Assembly: GCA_964468495.1 (NCBI GenBank)
Contig: CAYXTI010000016.1
Coordinates: 62,001 to 126,000 of the forward strand
DNA from: CAYXTI01 sp964468495
Lineage (GTDB): Bacteria > Pseudomonadota > Alphaproteobacteria > Rickettsiales > Rickettsiaceae
DNA length: 64,000 nt
Reading direction: 5' to 3'
Positions 55,962 through 64,000 of this stretch are shown here, one piece after another (position 1 is the stretch's first letter; every line of letters starts with the position of its first letter). The notes beneath the pieces are model-generated. The model did no database searches, had not been told where the DNA came from, and saw only the letters and a list, made by a program, of their open reading frames with translations. A program made the position numbers and the translations under genes.

Positions 55962-57728
55962 TTAAATATTATCTTCAATCACTATATCTTTTATATGTAT
56001 TTCTATTTTAGATTGATCATTATATTGATTATAATATACTCCTGCTAATACAGACATAACACGATATTTCTTATACATTAACACTTTTTCTAGTGTTGTA
56101 TCTACTACATTAAAAGCTATAGCATTTAATGTAGTAGCATTATATAAAGGAAATTTAGAGGCAAATATAACTTTAATATGCTTATTAGCAATAATCTTAG
56201 CATTTAATATATAAAGATTAGAAAATTTAAATATTGGGGTAGAATTAGAAACTCCAAAAGGAGCTATTTTTTCAATTTCTGATATTAATTTATAATTTAT
56301 AGATTTTACAATTAATTCTGCATGATAAAAATTTACTTGAGAAGTTATTATATTATTTTTAATATCTTTGGTAATTGATTTAATTAAAAACTGATGCAAT
56401 TGATTAACTTTTTCTCTTTGTAAACTAAATCCAGCAGCCATCGAGTGTCCGCCACCTTTTTCTACTAAAGACTGTAATTTTGCAGCAATAATCTTATTTC
56501 CTAAATCAATACCTTTTACTGATCTACATGATGCTTTGCCATCCTTACCTGAAAAAGAAATAATTATTGTAGGTTTATTATATTTATCTTTTAATCTACT
56601 TGCTACTATACCAATCACACCTGGATGCCAATCATCTCCAACAATATATAATATAGGATCAGAAATTTGTTGATTAGCAATTTGATCTGCTTGATCTAGT
56701 ATCTGCATCTCTATAACTTTTCGTGCATTATTATATTGATCTAACTTACAAGCAATCTTCTTAGCTATATCAGGACATTTAGTAGTTAATAATTCAACTC
56801 CTAATTGAGCTTCGCCTACCCTACCTCCAGCATTAATTTTTGGGCCTAAAATAAAACCTAAATGATAGCATTTTATAGGCCCATTAATTAATGATATATC
56901 ACATAAAGTGCTATAACCTATATTTCTTCTTTTTTGTGCAATAATTAAGCCTTGTTTTACAAAAGCTCTATTTAATCCAACTAAAGGCATTACATCACAA
57001 ACAGTTCCAAGAGCTACTATATCTAGCTGATTCATTAAATTTGGATATACTATTTTTTTCTTAGAAAAAAAACATGTTTTTTTTAATTGAGAACATAAAC
57101 CAACTATAAATAAAAATGTAATCCCTACAGCAGCTAAATTTTTACATTCACTAGTTTGATCAAAACGATTAGGATTAACTATAGCTACAGCTTTTGGTAA
57201 ATTAGTTAGACTTATATGATGATCAATAACAATAATATCAAGACCTATTTGATCTGCATATTCCAAGGGACCAAAAGATATTGATCCACAATCAACCATA
57301 ATAAGCAATTTTGTGCCAGATTGCTTTATTTTTCTTATAGCATTAATATTAGGACCATATCCTTCTATGATTCTGTCTGGGATATAAATTTCTGTAGAAA
57401 CATTTAATTCATACAATATATTTTTTAATAAAGCAGCGGAGGTACAACCATCAACATCATAATCTGCAAAAATAGAAATTTTTTCATTATTATCAATTGC
57501 TGCTATTGTTCTAGTAATAGCTTTTTCCATATCCAACAAATGCATGGGGTCAGGCAATAATTTTTTTATTTTTGGATCTAAAAAACTACATGCTTCACTA
57601 ATACTAGTTACCTTAGAGGCAATTAATCCTGCTAGAAAATCACTAACCTTAAATTTTCTAGATATCTCAATTATAAAAGATTCATTTTTAGCTATTAATC
57701 GCCACTCTTTATTTAAAACTGATTTCAT
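55962..57728 (-). CDS. recJ: Single-strand DNA-specific exonuclease RecJ
   Basis: 5'-3' exonuclease of 588 residues acting in RecF-type recombination and mismatch repair. The DHH domain has FADYDVDGCTSAAL near 85-98, MVDCGS near 144, and the namesake VIDHHIS near 169-175. The DHHA1 domain has GKASCRSVKG and KGGGHSMAAGFSL near 425-437. The C-terminal OB fold is present. First in a four-gene minus-strand set read as rnhA-NDUFA12-mlaD-recJ, with spacers of 3, 11 and 13 bp. Confidence 0.94.
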   Translation of the reverse strand: MKSVLNKEWRLIAKNESFIIEISRKFKVSDFLAGLIASKVTSISEACSFLDPKIKKLLPDPMHLLDMEKAITRTIAAIDNNEKISIFADYDVDGCTSAALLKNILYELNVSTEIYIPDRIIEGYGPNINAIRKIKQSGTKLLIMVDCGSISFGPLEYADQIGLDIIVIDHHISLTNLPKAVAIVNPNRFDQTSECKNLAAVGITFLFIVGLCSQLKKTCFFSKKKIVYPNLMNQLDIVALGTVCDVMPLVGLNRAFVKQGLIIAQKRRNIGYSTLCDISLINGPIKCYHLGFILGPKINAGGRVGEAQLGVELLTTKCPDIAKKIACKLDQYNNARKVIEMQILDQADQIANQQISDPILYIVGDDWHPGVIGIVASRLKDKYNKPTIIISFSGKDGKASCRSVKGIDLGNKIIAAKLQSLVEKGGGHSMAAGFSLQREKVNQLHQFLIKSITKDIKNNIITSQVNFYHAELIVKSINYKLISEIEKIAPFGVSNSTPIFKFSNLYILNAKIIANKHIKVIFASKFPLYNATTLNAIAFNVVDTTLEKVLMYKKYRVMSVLAGVYYNQYNDQSKIEIHIKDIVIEDNI

Positions 57729-57741
57729 CTAATATTGGATA

Positions 57742-58188
57742 TTAATTAAATAACTTATTTTGTAAAATTATTTTATTAATTATATCATCTAAATTTAAGG
57801 CTGATTGAGTAAAAGGAATAATACCATCTGATAATAAATATTGATTATCAATTCCAGGAATTATTTTAATATAATAATTACCTAAAAAATTTTGATTAGA
57901 AATAACAGCTCTAGAATCTATTGGTATTTTTATATTTTTTTCAATATTTAATTTAGTAACTACAACTAATTTTTCTTGGTTTAAAGTAATAGATTGAACA
58001 TACCCTATCCTTACCCCCCATAACTTAACATCATTACCTACTATTAACCCTTCTACATTAGCAAAATCTGCCTGTAAATTATATCCATTACTATTTCTTG
58101 CTACATAGCATTTATATATAAATAAAATAACATAAAATAGAATAACAATAATTAAAAAACCTGTTATAACTTCAATGATATTTTTCAT
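57742..58188 (-). CDS. mlaD: MlaD-family (MCE-domain) lipid transport protein
   Basis: Protein of 148 residues with one N-terminal transmembrane helix (about 5-27) and a single MCE domain: ANVEGLIVGNDVKLWGVRIG near 43-62 is the conserved block. In the Mla system such hexamers shuttle phospholipids between membranes with the MlaE/MlaF ABC transporter, not seen here. Placement next to an NDUFA12 homologue is a recurring alphaproteobacterial arrangement. Length is normal. Confidence 0.88.
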   Translation of the reverse strand: MKNIIEVITGFLIIVILFYVILFIYKCYVARNSNGYNLQADFANVEGLIVGNDVKLWGVRIGYVQSITLNQEKLVVVTKLNIEKNIKIPIDSRAVISNQNFLGNYYIKIIPGIDNQYLLSDGIIPFTQSALNLDDIINKIILQNKLFN

Positions 58189-58199
58189 AACAAATCAAT

Positions 58200-58541
58200 T
58201 TATTTTAGATGCCATATTCGATCAGATGAAAGCTTTAAACTAGTGTATTTAGTAGGATTATAAGCATTTTTTGTCCCTGTTAAATTAGGAACATAATTTT
58301 TTTGCCATTTATATTGATAATTTCCATCTTTATCATTAGGAATTTCTTCTACTAAATAATGCAACCAAGCATGCCACAATGGAGGAACCTTTGTTGGCTC
58401 ACTAATACCATTATAAATTACATATCTTTTTTTTTTTCTTAAATAATTCATTTTATTTGATATATAGTACTTGTTGCCAAACTGATCTTCTCCTATTTGT
58501 TTACTAAACAACTTTATTAAACATTTTGTTATAAAAGACAT
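58200..58541 (-). CDS. NDUFA12-family complex I accessory subunit (17.2-kDa type)
   Basis: Protein of 113 residues homologous to mitochondrial NDUFA12, a supernumerary subunit of respiratory complex I shared by alphaproteobacteria and mitochondria. Diagnostic are RYVIYNGISEPTKVPPLWHAWLHY (in pieces near 39-62) and WQKNYVPNLTGTKNAYNP near 83-100. It should sit on the matrix-facing arm of complex I. The nuo genes are elsewhere. It is a useful marker for the alphaproteobacterial origin of this DNA. Confidence 0.9.
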   Translation of the reverse strand: MSFITKCLIKLFSKQIGEDQFGNKYYISNKMNYLRKKKRYVIYNGISEPTKVPPLWHAWLHYLVEEIPNDKDGNYQYKWQKNYVPNLTGTKNAYNPTKYTSLKLSSDRIWHLK

Positions 58542-58544
58542 TTA

Positions 58545-58997
58545 TTATACCCCTCCTATTACTTTTTTTTTTGCAGCTACAGCTAATTGATCTGCTATTA
58601 CATTACCATAATTATTATTATGGCCTTTAATCCAACACCAGTTAATGTCATGTTTATCAATTTCACACTGCAATTCTTTCCACAAATAAACATTTTTTAC
58701 AGGTTTATTATCGCTTTTTTTCCAATTATTTTTTTGCCAACTATTCATCCAAAGCGTCACTCCTTTTTGTAAATAAATACTATCTGTATATAAATTAACT
58801 ATACATGATTTTTTAAGTAATTTCAAAGCCTCAATAGCTGCCAATATTTCCATTTGATTATTAGTAGTATTAGAAGCATATCCTGAGACTTTTTTGCTAA
58901 TATTAGAAAATTGTAACAATGCTCCCCACCCTCCTGGACCAGGATTACCTGTGCATGATCCATCAGTATATATATCAACTATAGGCTTTATACTCAT
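58545..58997 (-). CDS. rnhA: Ribonuclease HI
   Basis: Endonuclease of 150 residues that cuts RNA in RNA-DNA hybrids. Active-site acids are visible in order: IYTDGSCTGNPGPGGWG (Asp10), MEILAAIEAL (Glu), LYTDSIYLQKG (Asp) and ADQLAVAA (Asp). The basic handle KNNWKKSDNKPVKN is present. Length matches the E. coli enzyme. First gene of the minus-strand set running to recJ; 382 bp separate it from divergent tolQ. Confidence 0.95.
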   Translation of the reverse strand: MSIKPIVDIYTDGSCTGNPGPGGWGALLQFSNISKKVSGYASNTTNNQMEILAAIEALKLLKKSCIVNLYTDSIYLQKGVTLWMNSWQKNNWKKSDNKPVKNVYLWKELQCEIDKHDINWCWIKGHNNNYGNVIADQLAVAAKKKVIGGV

Positions 58998-59306
58998 TGT
59001 TAAATAAATTAATTATTTTTAATAAGGAAATGATTTTATAATTAAAGATAATAATTTTAAAAGCTTTTATATTATAAAATAAATTAATATTATCTTCATT
59101 CTACATCTTTAATTTTTAATTAATTAACTTCGCATTAGTTAAAGAGTTTTATCATAACAAAAATATATGTATAACCATTACTCTCATTATATCATTAATT
59201 ATTTAGTAATCTATAAAACATATATAAAAAGCATACTCTAAGTAAACTACTTGAGTATATAAATATATAAACATATAATAAAAATATTACATTTATAACT
59301 ACTAAA
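58998..59306. other. Gap between divergent rnhA and the tolQ promoter
   Basis: No gene seen. It contains an inverted repeat at 59233-59258 (arms ATACTC-T-AAGTA and TACTTGAGTAT, one bulged T) that might bind a regulator. Confidence 0.45.
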
Positions 59307-59334
59307 TTGCTATACTTTACAAAAAATATATAAG
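59307..59334 (+). promoter_or_regulatory. Candidate tol operon promoter
   Basis: TTGCTA (59307-59312) and TATAAG (59329-59334) with a 16-bp spacer; the start near 59341 is about 39 nt before tolQ. Confidence 0.45.
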
Positions 59335-59379
59335 ATAATATAACTTAAAAATTATAAAAATAAATATATTTATTAATAA

Positions 59380-60111
59380 ATGAATAAAATAGAAAACATT
59401 ACTAGCCTAGTTCCTACCAATAATGACCAAACTTATTCTATTATATCACTAATAGCGGCATCAGATTTTTTTGAAAAATTAATATTATTAATACTAATTT
59501 TATTATCTGTTCAAGTATGGGCTATAATAATAAGTAAAATATTTAGCTATAGAAGCACAATAAAAAAAATGATTATCTTTGAAAATATATTTTGGTCTGG
59601 CCCAGTACTAGAAGTTTTATATAAAGAAGTAAAACAAGATATCGATAATCCTCTTGCAGCTGTATTTGTAAATGCAATGGATGAATACAAAAAAAATGAT
59701 GACTATAATAATGATAATAACGATTTTTTAAAAACCGGCCGAAAAGAAAGAATCACTCAAGCAATGAACCTAACTAAAATAAAATTAATTACTCAACTAG
59801 AAAAAAAATTATCTTTTTTAGCAATAGTTGGTTCATCTTCGCCTTTCATTGGGTTACTAGGAACCGTGTGGGGGATTATACATAGCTTTCAATCTATTGC
59901 TTCTTCGAAAAACACTGCTTTAACTGTCGTAGCACCAGGAATATCACAAGCCTTAATAGCTACAGCTATTGGATTATTAACTGCTATCCCTGCTGTAATA
60001 TTTTTTAATTATTTATCCAATAATTTAGACAATATCTATACAAAAATAGAATATTTTAATGGCGAATTTTATAATTTATTATCTAGAGCTATTGATGAAG
60101 AAAAAATCTGA
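59380..60111 (+). CDS. tolQ: Tol-Pal system inner-membrane protein TolQ
   Basis: Proton-channel subunit of 243 residues homologous to MotA and ExbB. Three transmembrane helices are near 35-55, 150-170 and 185-205. The conserved block is LSFLAIVGSSSPFIGLLGTVWGIIHSF, seen in pieces near 145-171, then APGISQALIATAIGLLTAIPAV near 185-206. An Asp/Asn-rich loop at about 103-118 (KKNDDYNNDNN) is an insertion relative to E. coli. Starts the tolQ-tolR-tolA-tolB operon. Confidence 0.94.
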   Translation: MNKIENITSLVPTNNDQTYSIISLIAASDFFEKLILLILILLSVQVWAIIISKIFSYRSTIKKMIIFENIFWSGPVLEVLYKEVKQDIDNPLAAVFVNAMDEYKKNDDYNNDNNDFLKTGRKERITQAMNLTKIKLITQLEKKLSFLAIVGSSSPFIGLLGTVWGIIHSFQSIASSKNTALTVVAPGISQALIATAIGLLTAIPAVIFFNYLSNNLDNIYTKIEYFNGEFYNLLSRAIDEEKI

Positions 60112-60134
60112 ACAAACATTGCCTTACTAAAATT

Positions 60135-60560
60135 ATGCTAATAATTAACAAAACTAATAATTTTAAACGTAAAAAGTTAATATCAGAGATTAACATTACG
60201 CCAATGGTGGATGTAATGTTAGTATTATTAATTATTTTTATGATTACAGCCCCTATGCTTACCACAGGTATTAATATTGATTTACCTAAAGCTAATAATA
60301 ACTCCATTTCTACTCAGGAAAAACCAATACTAATTACTATTAACAATAACAAAGAATTTTTTATTAATGATAGTTTAGTAAAAAAAATAGATTTAGCAAA
60401 AAAAATTAAAACCCTATATAAGGAAAATAAAAATCAAAATATATTTTTAATAGGAGATCAAAATGTTTCTTATGGAACTATAATAGAAATTATATCACTT
60501 CTGCATAATATAGGATTAACAAAAATTTCACTGATTACTAAACCTAAGGATAAGATCTAA
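60135..60560 (+). CDS. tolR: Tol-Pal system protein TolR
   Basis: ExbD/TolR-family protein of 141 residues. A basic cytoplasmic lead and SEINITPMVDVMLVLLIIFM near 15-34 include the proton-carrying Asp of the single helix. The periplasmic domain has the family pattern through ITINNNKEFFINDS and FLIGDQNVSYGTIIEIISLL near 110-129. It forms the ion-driven motor with TolQ. It lies 23 bp behind tolQ. Confidence 0.94.
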   Translation: MLIINKTNNFKRKKLISEINITPMVDVMLVLLIIFMITAPMLTTGINIDLPKANNNSISTQEKPILITINNNKEFFINDSLVKKIDLAKKIKTLYKENKNQNIFLIGDQNVSYGTIIEIISLLHNIGLTKISLITKPKDKI

Positions 60561-60667
60561 TCATTTTAAAATATTTATTAAAATAACGCATATTATTACT
60601 TACTTAATGCAATTTATAGTTGATAAAATTTTATTGTTTAGACATAACTCTTAACAATATCAAAATA

Positions 60668-61591
60668 ATGAATAACTTAATTAAAATACACCATATTATA
60701 GGATTTGCTTCTTCTATTATAGGTCATGTAGTTATTTTTTTTATATTACTATACAAAGGATTTTTTTTTAAACCTAATTTTATAAATAATGAGCAAGATA
60801 TTATAGTTTTTGATTTAGCAAATACTAGTTTGGCCACAGATTTTCCTACACAATACAAAAACCTTCATACCAATAATGATACTCAACAAATAGATAGTTC
60901 ATCATCAAAAAAAAATACTCTAAACAAGAAAGCAGAAAATTACTCAGTGTCTCAAGATAACAATACTGAATTAGAAAAAACTCCTGCTAATGATACAAAA
61001 TCTCCTGAGTCTAATAATAAATCTCCTGAACCTATAAACCCAGCTAATGATACAAAATCTCCTAAGCCTAATAATAAATCTCCTGAGCCTAAGAAACCCT
61101 CAGCTAATAAAACTAAATCTGCTGAAACTAACAAAAACTCCAAAGAAAACGATTCAATTGATTCAATACTAAAAAATCTACAGCAATCATCAGATAATAA
61201 AGAAACAAAAAATAATGATTTTTCTGAAAAAAAAGAAGAAGAAAAACATCATAAAAGTACTAAATATAACAAAAATTTACCTTTATCTATTACAGAGCAA
61301 CAGATAATAAGAAACCAAATAGAAAAAAATTGGAACATATTAAATTTAAAACATCTAAAAGGAGGCAGTGTTACTTTAAAATTATATATGAACCCAGATG
61401 GAACAATAAGAAAAGTAGATGTAAAAAAAGTTATTTGTTATAACCCTAACCAAGATGTATGTAAAATAATTATAGAAAATGCTATTAGAGCAGTATGGAA
61501 ATCTAGTCCTATTGTAAATTTACAGTATGAACGTTATAGCATATGGCAAGAATATGAATTATTATTTGATTCTCAGGATTTACCTATGTAA
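60668..61591 (+). CDS. tolA: Tol-Pal system protein TolA
   Basis: Periplasm-spanning link of 307 residues from ATG 60668; an in-frame TTG at 60620 would prepend a polar stretch and is less likely. A transmembrane helix lies at about 10-32. The middle is Pro/Lys/Asn/Ser-rich with a 19-residue tandem repeat (ANDTKSPESNNKSPEPINP and its near copy), unlike the Ala-rich helix of E. coli TolA. The C-terminal TonB/TolA-like domain has LPLSITEQQIIRNQIEKNW near 203-221 and LKLYMNPDGTIRKVDV. Position between tolR and tolB supports the call. Confidence 0.85.
   Translation: MNNLIKIHHIIGFASSIIGHVVIFFILLYKGFFFKPNFINNEQDIIVFDLANTSLATDFPTQYKNLHTNNDTQQIDSSSSKKNTLNKKAENYSVSQDNNTELEKTPANDTKSPESNNKSPEPINPANDTKSPKPNNKSPEPKKPSANKTKSAETNKNSKENDSIDSILKNLQQSSDNKETKNNDFSEKKEEEKHHKSTKYNKNLPLSITEQQIIRNQIEKNWNILNLKHLKGGSVTLKLYMNPDGTIRKVDVKKVICYNPNQDVCKIIIENAIRAVWKSSPIVNLQYERYSIWQEYELLFDSQDLPM
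60986..61145 (+). repeat. 57-bp tandem repeat inside tolA
   Basis: GCTAATGATACAAAATCTCC begins at 60986 and recurs at 61043, a 57-bp period (19 codons). A diverged third unit starts at 61103. Repeats of this kind change copy number by slippage, here without breaking the frame. Confidence 0.8.
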
Positions 61592-61645
61592 ATTTATTAC
61601 ATTAACTTTTTAATTCTTAAACTTATAGGAAAATAGAAATTAATT

Positions 61646-62974
61646 ATGAAAACTCTATATCGCATTTGTATAATAAGTATAATAATATTATCTTCTGTAT
61701 TATGCTCATATGCTAATGATCCAATAAGAATTACAAAAGGTCATATAGATCCTATTAATATAGCAATTGCAGATTTTAGTAATTCTGAAGAATCAATAAT
61801 AATTGAAAAAAATAATATAATAAATGTAATTAATAATGATCTATCTAATTGCGGAATCTTTAAAGTTATTTCTACACATTCCTTTATAGAAACAAAAATA
61901 GGGGTTATGCATCAGCCATTATTTGCTGCTTGGAGGCAAATTAATGTTAACCTCTTATTAAATGGTACAATAAAAAAAATTAGTAACAACAGAATTCAAA
62001 TAAAAATTATTTTATGGGATCCAATTTTAGAAAAAGAATTAATTAATGAAAGCTTTGAATTTAAAATAATGTCATGGAGAAGAGTAGCACATAAAATTGC
62101 TGATAAAATATATTATCAAGCTACCGGAAATCAAGGCTATTTTGATACAAAAATTGTTTATGTATCAGAACAAGGCCCATACTTAAAAAGAAAAAAACGT
62201 ATTGCAATTATGGATCAAGACGGAGCAAATCATAGATATCTTACCAATGGTGATGATTTAGTACTTACTCCTAAATTTTCTCCTGATAATAAAGAAATTG
62301 TATATTTATCTTACAAAAAACTAATACCTAAATTATACATAGTAAACTTAAAAACTGGTGTAAATAAAATATTAATTGATCTACCAGGAATGTTTTTTTC
62401 TCCAAGATTTTCTCCTGATGGAGAACATCTACTGCTATCAATAGCAAAAAACTCTTCTACTCATATATATGAAATAAACTTAAGCACAAAAAAGATATCA
62501 CAATTAACTACTGGTAATAGTATTAATACTTCTGCAAATTATTCTCCTGATGGGCAACAAATAGTATTTAATTCTGATCGTAACGGCACAAGGCAATTAT
62601 ATATTATGAATAGAAACGGTAGTAATATTAGCCGTATAACATATGATTATGGTATATATGCTGAACCTACATGGTCTTGTGAAAATTTAATAGCATTTAC
62701 TAAAATTAGTAAAGCATATGGTTTTGCAATAGGAATAATGAATGCTGAAAGTAATAATCCTTATGTAATAGAAAAATTAATTGCAAAAGGGTATTTAGTA
62801 GAAAATCCTTGTTGGGCAAAAAATGGAAAAGTCTTAGTGTTTACAAAAGGAAAAAAGCCTAATAATTATAATGATTCAAATATAAATAAAATATATAGAA
62901 TAGACTTTACAGGAGCCAACGAACATATGATTCCAACTCCATATGATGCTTCAGACCCTGATTGGTCAAAATAA
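61646..62974 (+). CDS. tolB: Tol-Pal system periplasmic protein TolB
   Basis: Periplasmic beta-propeller protein of 442 residues that binds Pal. A signal peptide is cleaved near residue 24 (VLCSYAND). The N-terminal domain is at about 30-165. Propeller blades show the TolB repeats LTPKFSPDNKEIVYLS, FSPRFSPDGEHLLLS and TSANYSPDGQQIVFNSDRNG, each with the S-P-D-G core. Length is normal. pal does not follow; the next gene is a convergent transporter, so pal must be elsewhere. Confidence 0.95.
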   Translation: MKTLYRICIISIIILSSVLCSYANDPIRITKGHIDPINIAIADFSNSEESIIIEKNNIINVINNDLSNCGIFKVISTHSFIETKIGVMHQPLFAAWRQINVNLLLNGTIKKISNNRIQIKIILWDPILEKELINESFEFKIMSWRRVAHKIADKIYYQATGNQGYFDTKIVYVSEQGPYLKRKKRIAIMDQDGANHRYLTNGDDLVLTPKFSPDNKEIVYLSYKKLIPKLYIVNLKTGVNKILIDLPGMFFSPRFSPDGEHLLLSIAKNSSTHIYEINLSTKKISQLTTGNSINTSANYSPDGQQIVFNSDRNGTRQLYIMNRNGSNISRITYDYGIYAEPTWSCENLIAFTKISKAYGFAIGIMNAESNNPYVIEKLIAKGYLVENPCWAKNGKVLVFTKGKKPNNYNDSNINKIYRIDFTGANEHMIPTPYDASDPDWSK

Positions 62975-63018
62975 AATATAACTAGCTCAATGCTTAATAA
63001 AGTAAAAAAATGATAATT

Positions 63019-64000
63019 TTATCCCCTGTTATTAGTGTTATAAAAATATAAAGCAACTAATCCTAATAGGACACAAATCCATATATAATAGACAGATGAT
63101 ATAATAGTTCCAGTTTTTGTTACAGCACTTTGCATTAGATAAGGAGCTGTTCCTCCAAAAATACTAGTAGCTATATTATATGACAATGCAAGAGATGTAT
63201 TTCTAATATTAGTAGGATACATTTCAAATTGTAAAGCAGGTTCAGGTCCAATATAAATAGCAGCTAAAATACTTAATAATAATTGGGCAATACAAACAAA
63301 TAGAAAACTTTTCGCTACTATAAAAAATATTAAAATAGGATATAATAAAGCTATAGCTATTAAATTAATAATGTAAATTTTTTTTCTTTCAACTCTATCT
63401 GATAACCATCCAATAAATACAGCAATAAATGCCATTAATAGATAGCATATATTATTTAAAAACCCTACATAATTAGCTTGAAACCCTCTATAAAAAACTA
63501 AATAAGATTGCATATATATAGCAACAATATAAAATAACACTGAACCAGAAGCATTAATAAAAATAGAAATTATAATTTTGTGTAAATGTTTAGTTAAAAC
63601 TATCTTTAAAGGAATTTTTGTTAAAAGACTAGAATTTTTTGCCTTTTTGAATAAAGGAGTTTCATAACTATGATATTTAAAATAGATTCCTATAAAGATA
63701 ATAATAAAACCAACAAAAAAAGGAATTCTCCATGCCCATAAAATAAATACTTCCTCAGAAAAAATATACTTTACCACTTGAACTACAACAGCACCAAATA
63801 ATATTCCTATACATATACTAGCCATAGGAATACTACCAATGAGTCCTTTTCTATTGATATCATGCTCAATAGCATATGTAATAGAACTAGTTAAAACTCC
63901 ACCCATAGATAACCCTTGTATAATTCTCATTAAAAACATAATATTAGTTGATATCACTCCTATACTATCATAACTAGGCAATAATGTAATAGCTAACATA
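63019..64000 (-). CDS. MFS transporter of the metabolite:H+ symporter (ProP-like) family, truncated by window edge
   Basis: The frame is open to the right edge; the ATG at 63999 is probably internal because the first helices of the fold are missing before it. About 327 residues are visible. MRIIQGLSMGGVLTSSITYAIEH near 27-49, in parts, is the MHS-family motif, and WRIPFFVGFIIIFIGIYFKY near 90-109 is also typical. GWLSDRVERKK near 197-207 is the repeated MFS loop motif. Rickettsiae hold many ProP-like paralogues that import osmolytes or organic acids; the substrate is not assignable. Confidence 0.85.
   Translation of the reverse strand, partial: MLAITLLPSYDSIGVISTNIMFLMRIIQGLSMGGVLTSSITYAIEHDINRKGLIGSIPMASICIGILFGAVVVQVVKYIFSEEVFILWAWRIPFFVGFIIIFIGIYFKYHSYETPLFKKAKNSSLLTKIPLKIVLTKHLHKIIISIFINASGSVLFYIVAIYMQSYLVFYRGFQANYVGFLNNICYLLMAFIAVFIGWLSDRVERKKIYIINLIAIALLYPILIFFIVAKSFLFVCIAQLLLSILAAIYIGPEPALQFEMYPTNIRNTSLALSYNIATSIFGGTAPYLMQSAVTKTGTIISSVYYIWICVLLGLVALYFYNTNNRG

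Noticed and set aside
60952..61143. 63-codon antisense frame with Gly/Asp/Leu repeats in tolA
   Set aside because: It is only the complement of the tolA tandem repeat.

Overview
The window is about 64 kb of very AT-rich DNA (roughly one quarter G+C by eye) with short proteins, many Lys/Asn/Ile codons and slack intergenic spacers. Gene content and order point to an alphaproteobacterium of the order Rickettsiales. The 16S rRNA gene stands alone, with no 23S, tRNA-Ile or tRNA-Ala behind it. An AmpG-type permease, TlyC/CorC, split PntAA/PntAB/PntB, NDUFA12 beside MlaD, DivK-PleD and TrcR (DUF1013) are all present. A fliF-fliG-fliH-fliN operon argues for a flagellated lineage such as the Midichloriaceae (Lyticum- or Midichloria-like symbionts of protists or arthropods). 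This family-level placement is inference; the 16S sequence would settle it.

Layout. 1-4.7 kb: three membrane transporters (partial AmpG-like MFS, sodium:solute symporter, ABC exporter). 4.7-18 kb, mostly minus strand: fdxA-ccmC, aspartate aminotransferase, a wrecked TPR-methyltransferase gene, pccB-pccA, clpX, clpP, corC-ccmF. 18-24 kb: miaA, bamA followed by a dead skp/ompH remnant, nusB-rlmE. 24-28 kb: flagellar switch and export genes fliF-fliG-fliH-fliN. 28-36.6 kb: acnA, ccmA-ccmB, tRNA-Leu, infA, tRNA-Arg, cytochrome c, tsaD, tRNA-His, mrp. 37-42 kb, plus strand: pntAA-pntAB-pntB, trcR, an alpha/beta hydrolase. 42-48 kb: groES-groEL, a glycosyltransferase, holC, divK-pleD. 48-50 kb: 16S rRNA. 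50-59 kb: dapA-smpB-sppA, rpoH, RNase D, ftsB-like, cdsA, recJ-mlaD-NDUFA12-rnhA. 59-63 kb: tolQ-tolR-tolA-tolB. Right edge: a partial MHS-family transporter.

How the parts fit. Energy genes (aconitase, propionyl-CoA carboxylase, transhydrogenase, cytochrome c and its maturation system, a complex I accessory subunit) describe an aerobic respirer that runs the TCA cycle from imported amino and organic acids. A control layer is also visible: RpoH is encoded here and a textbook alphaproteobacterial sigma-32 promoter stands before groES. DivK, PleD and TrcR are pieces of the Caulobacter-type cell-cycle circuit. Tol proteins, BamA, MlaD and CdsA maintain the envelope. Several sigma-70-type promoters with good -35/-10 boxes and 16-17 bp spacers can be read before 16S, tRNA-Arg, rpoH, trcR, divK, acnA, pccB, bamA and tolQ.

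I saw no CRISPR array, insertion sequence, prophage or obvious defence system. The most notable features are gene decay (skp, TPR-methyltransferase), possible key-residue losses (MiaA P-loop, PleD I-site), and small regulatory elements (the groES sigma-32 promoter, dyads at pccB and acnA).
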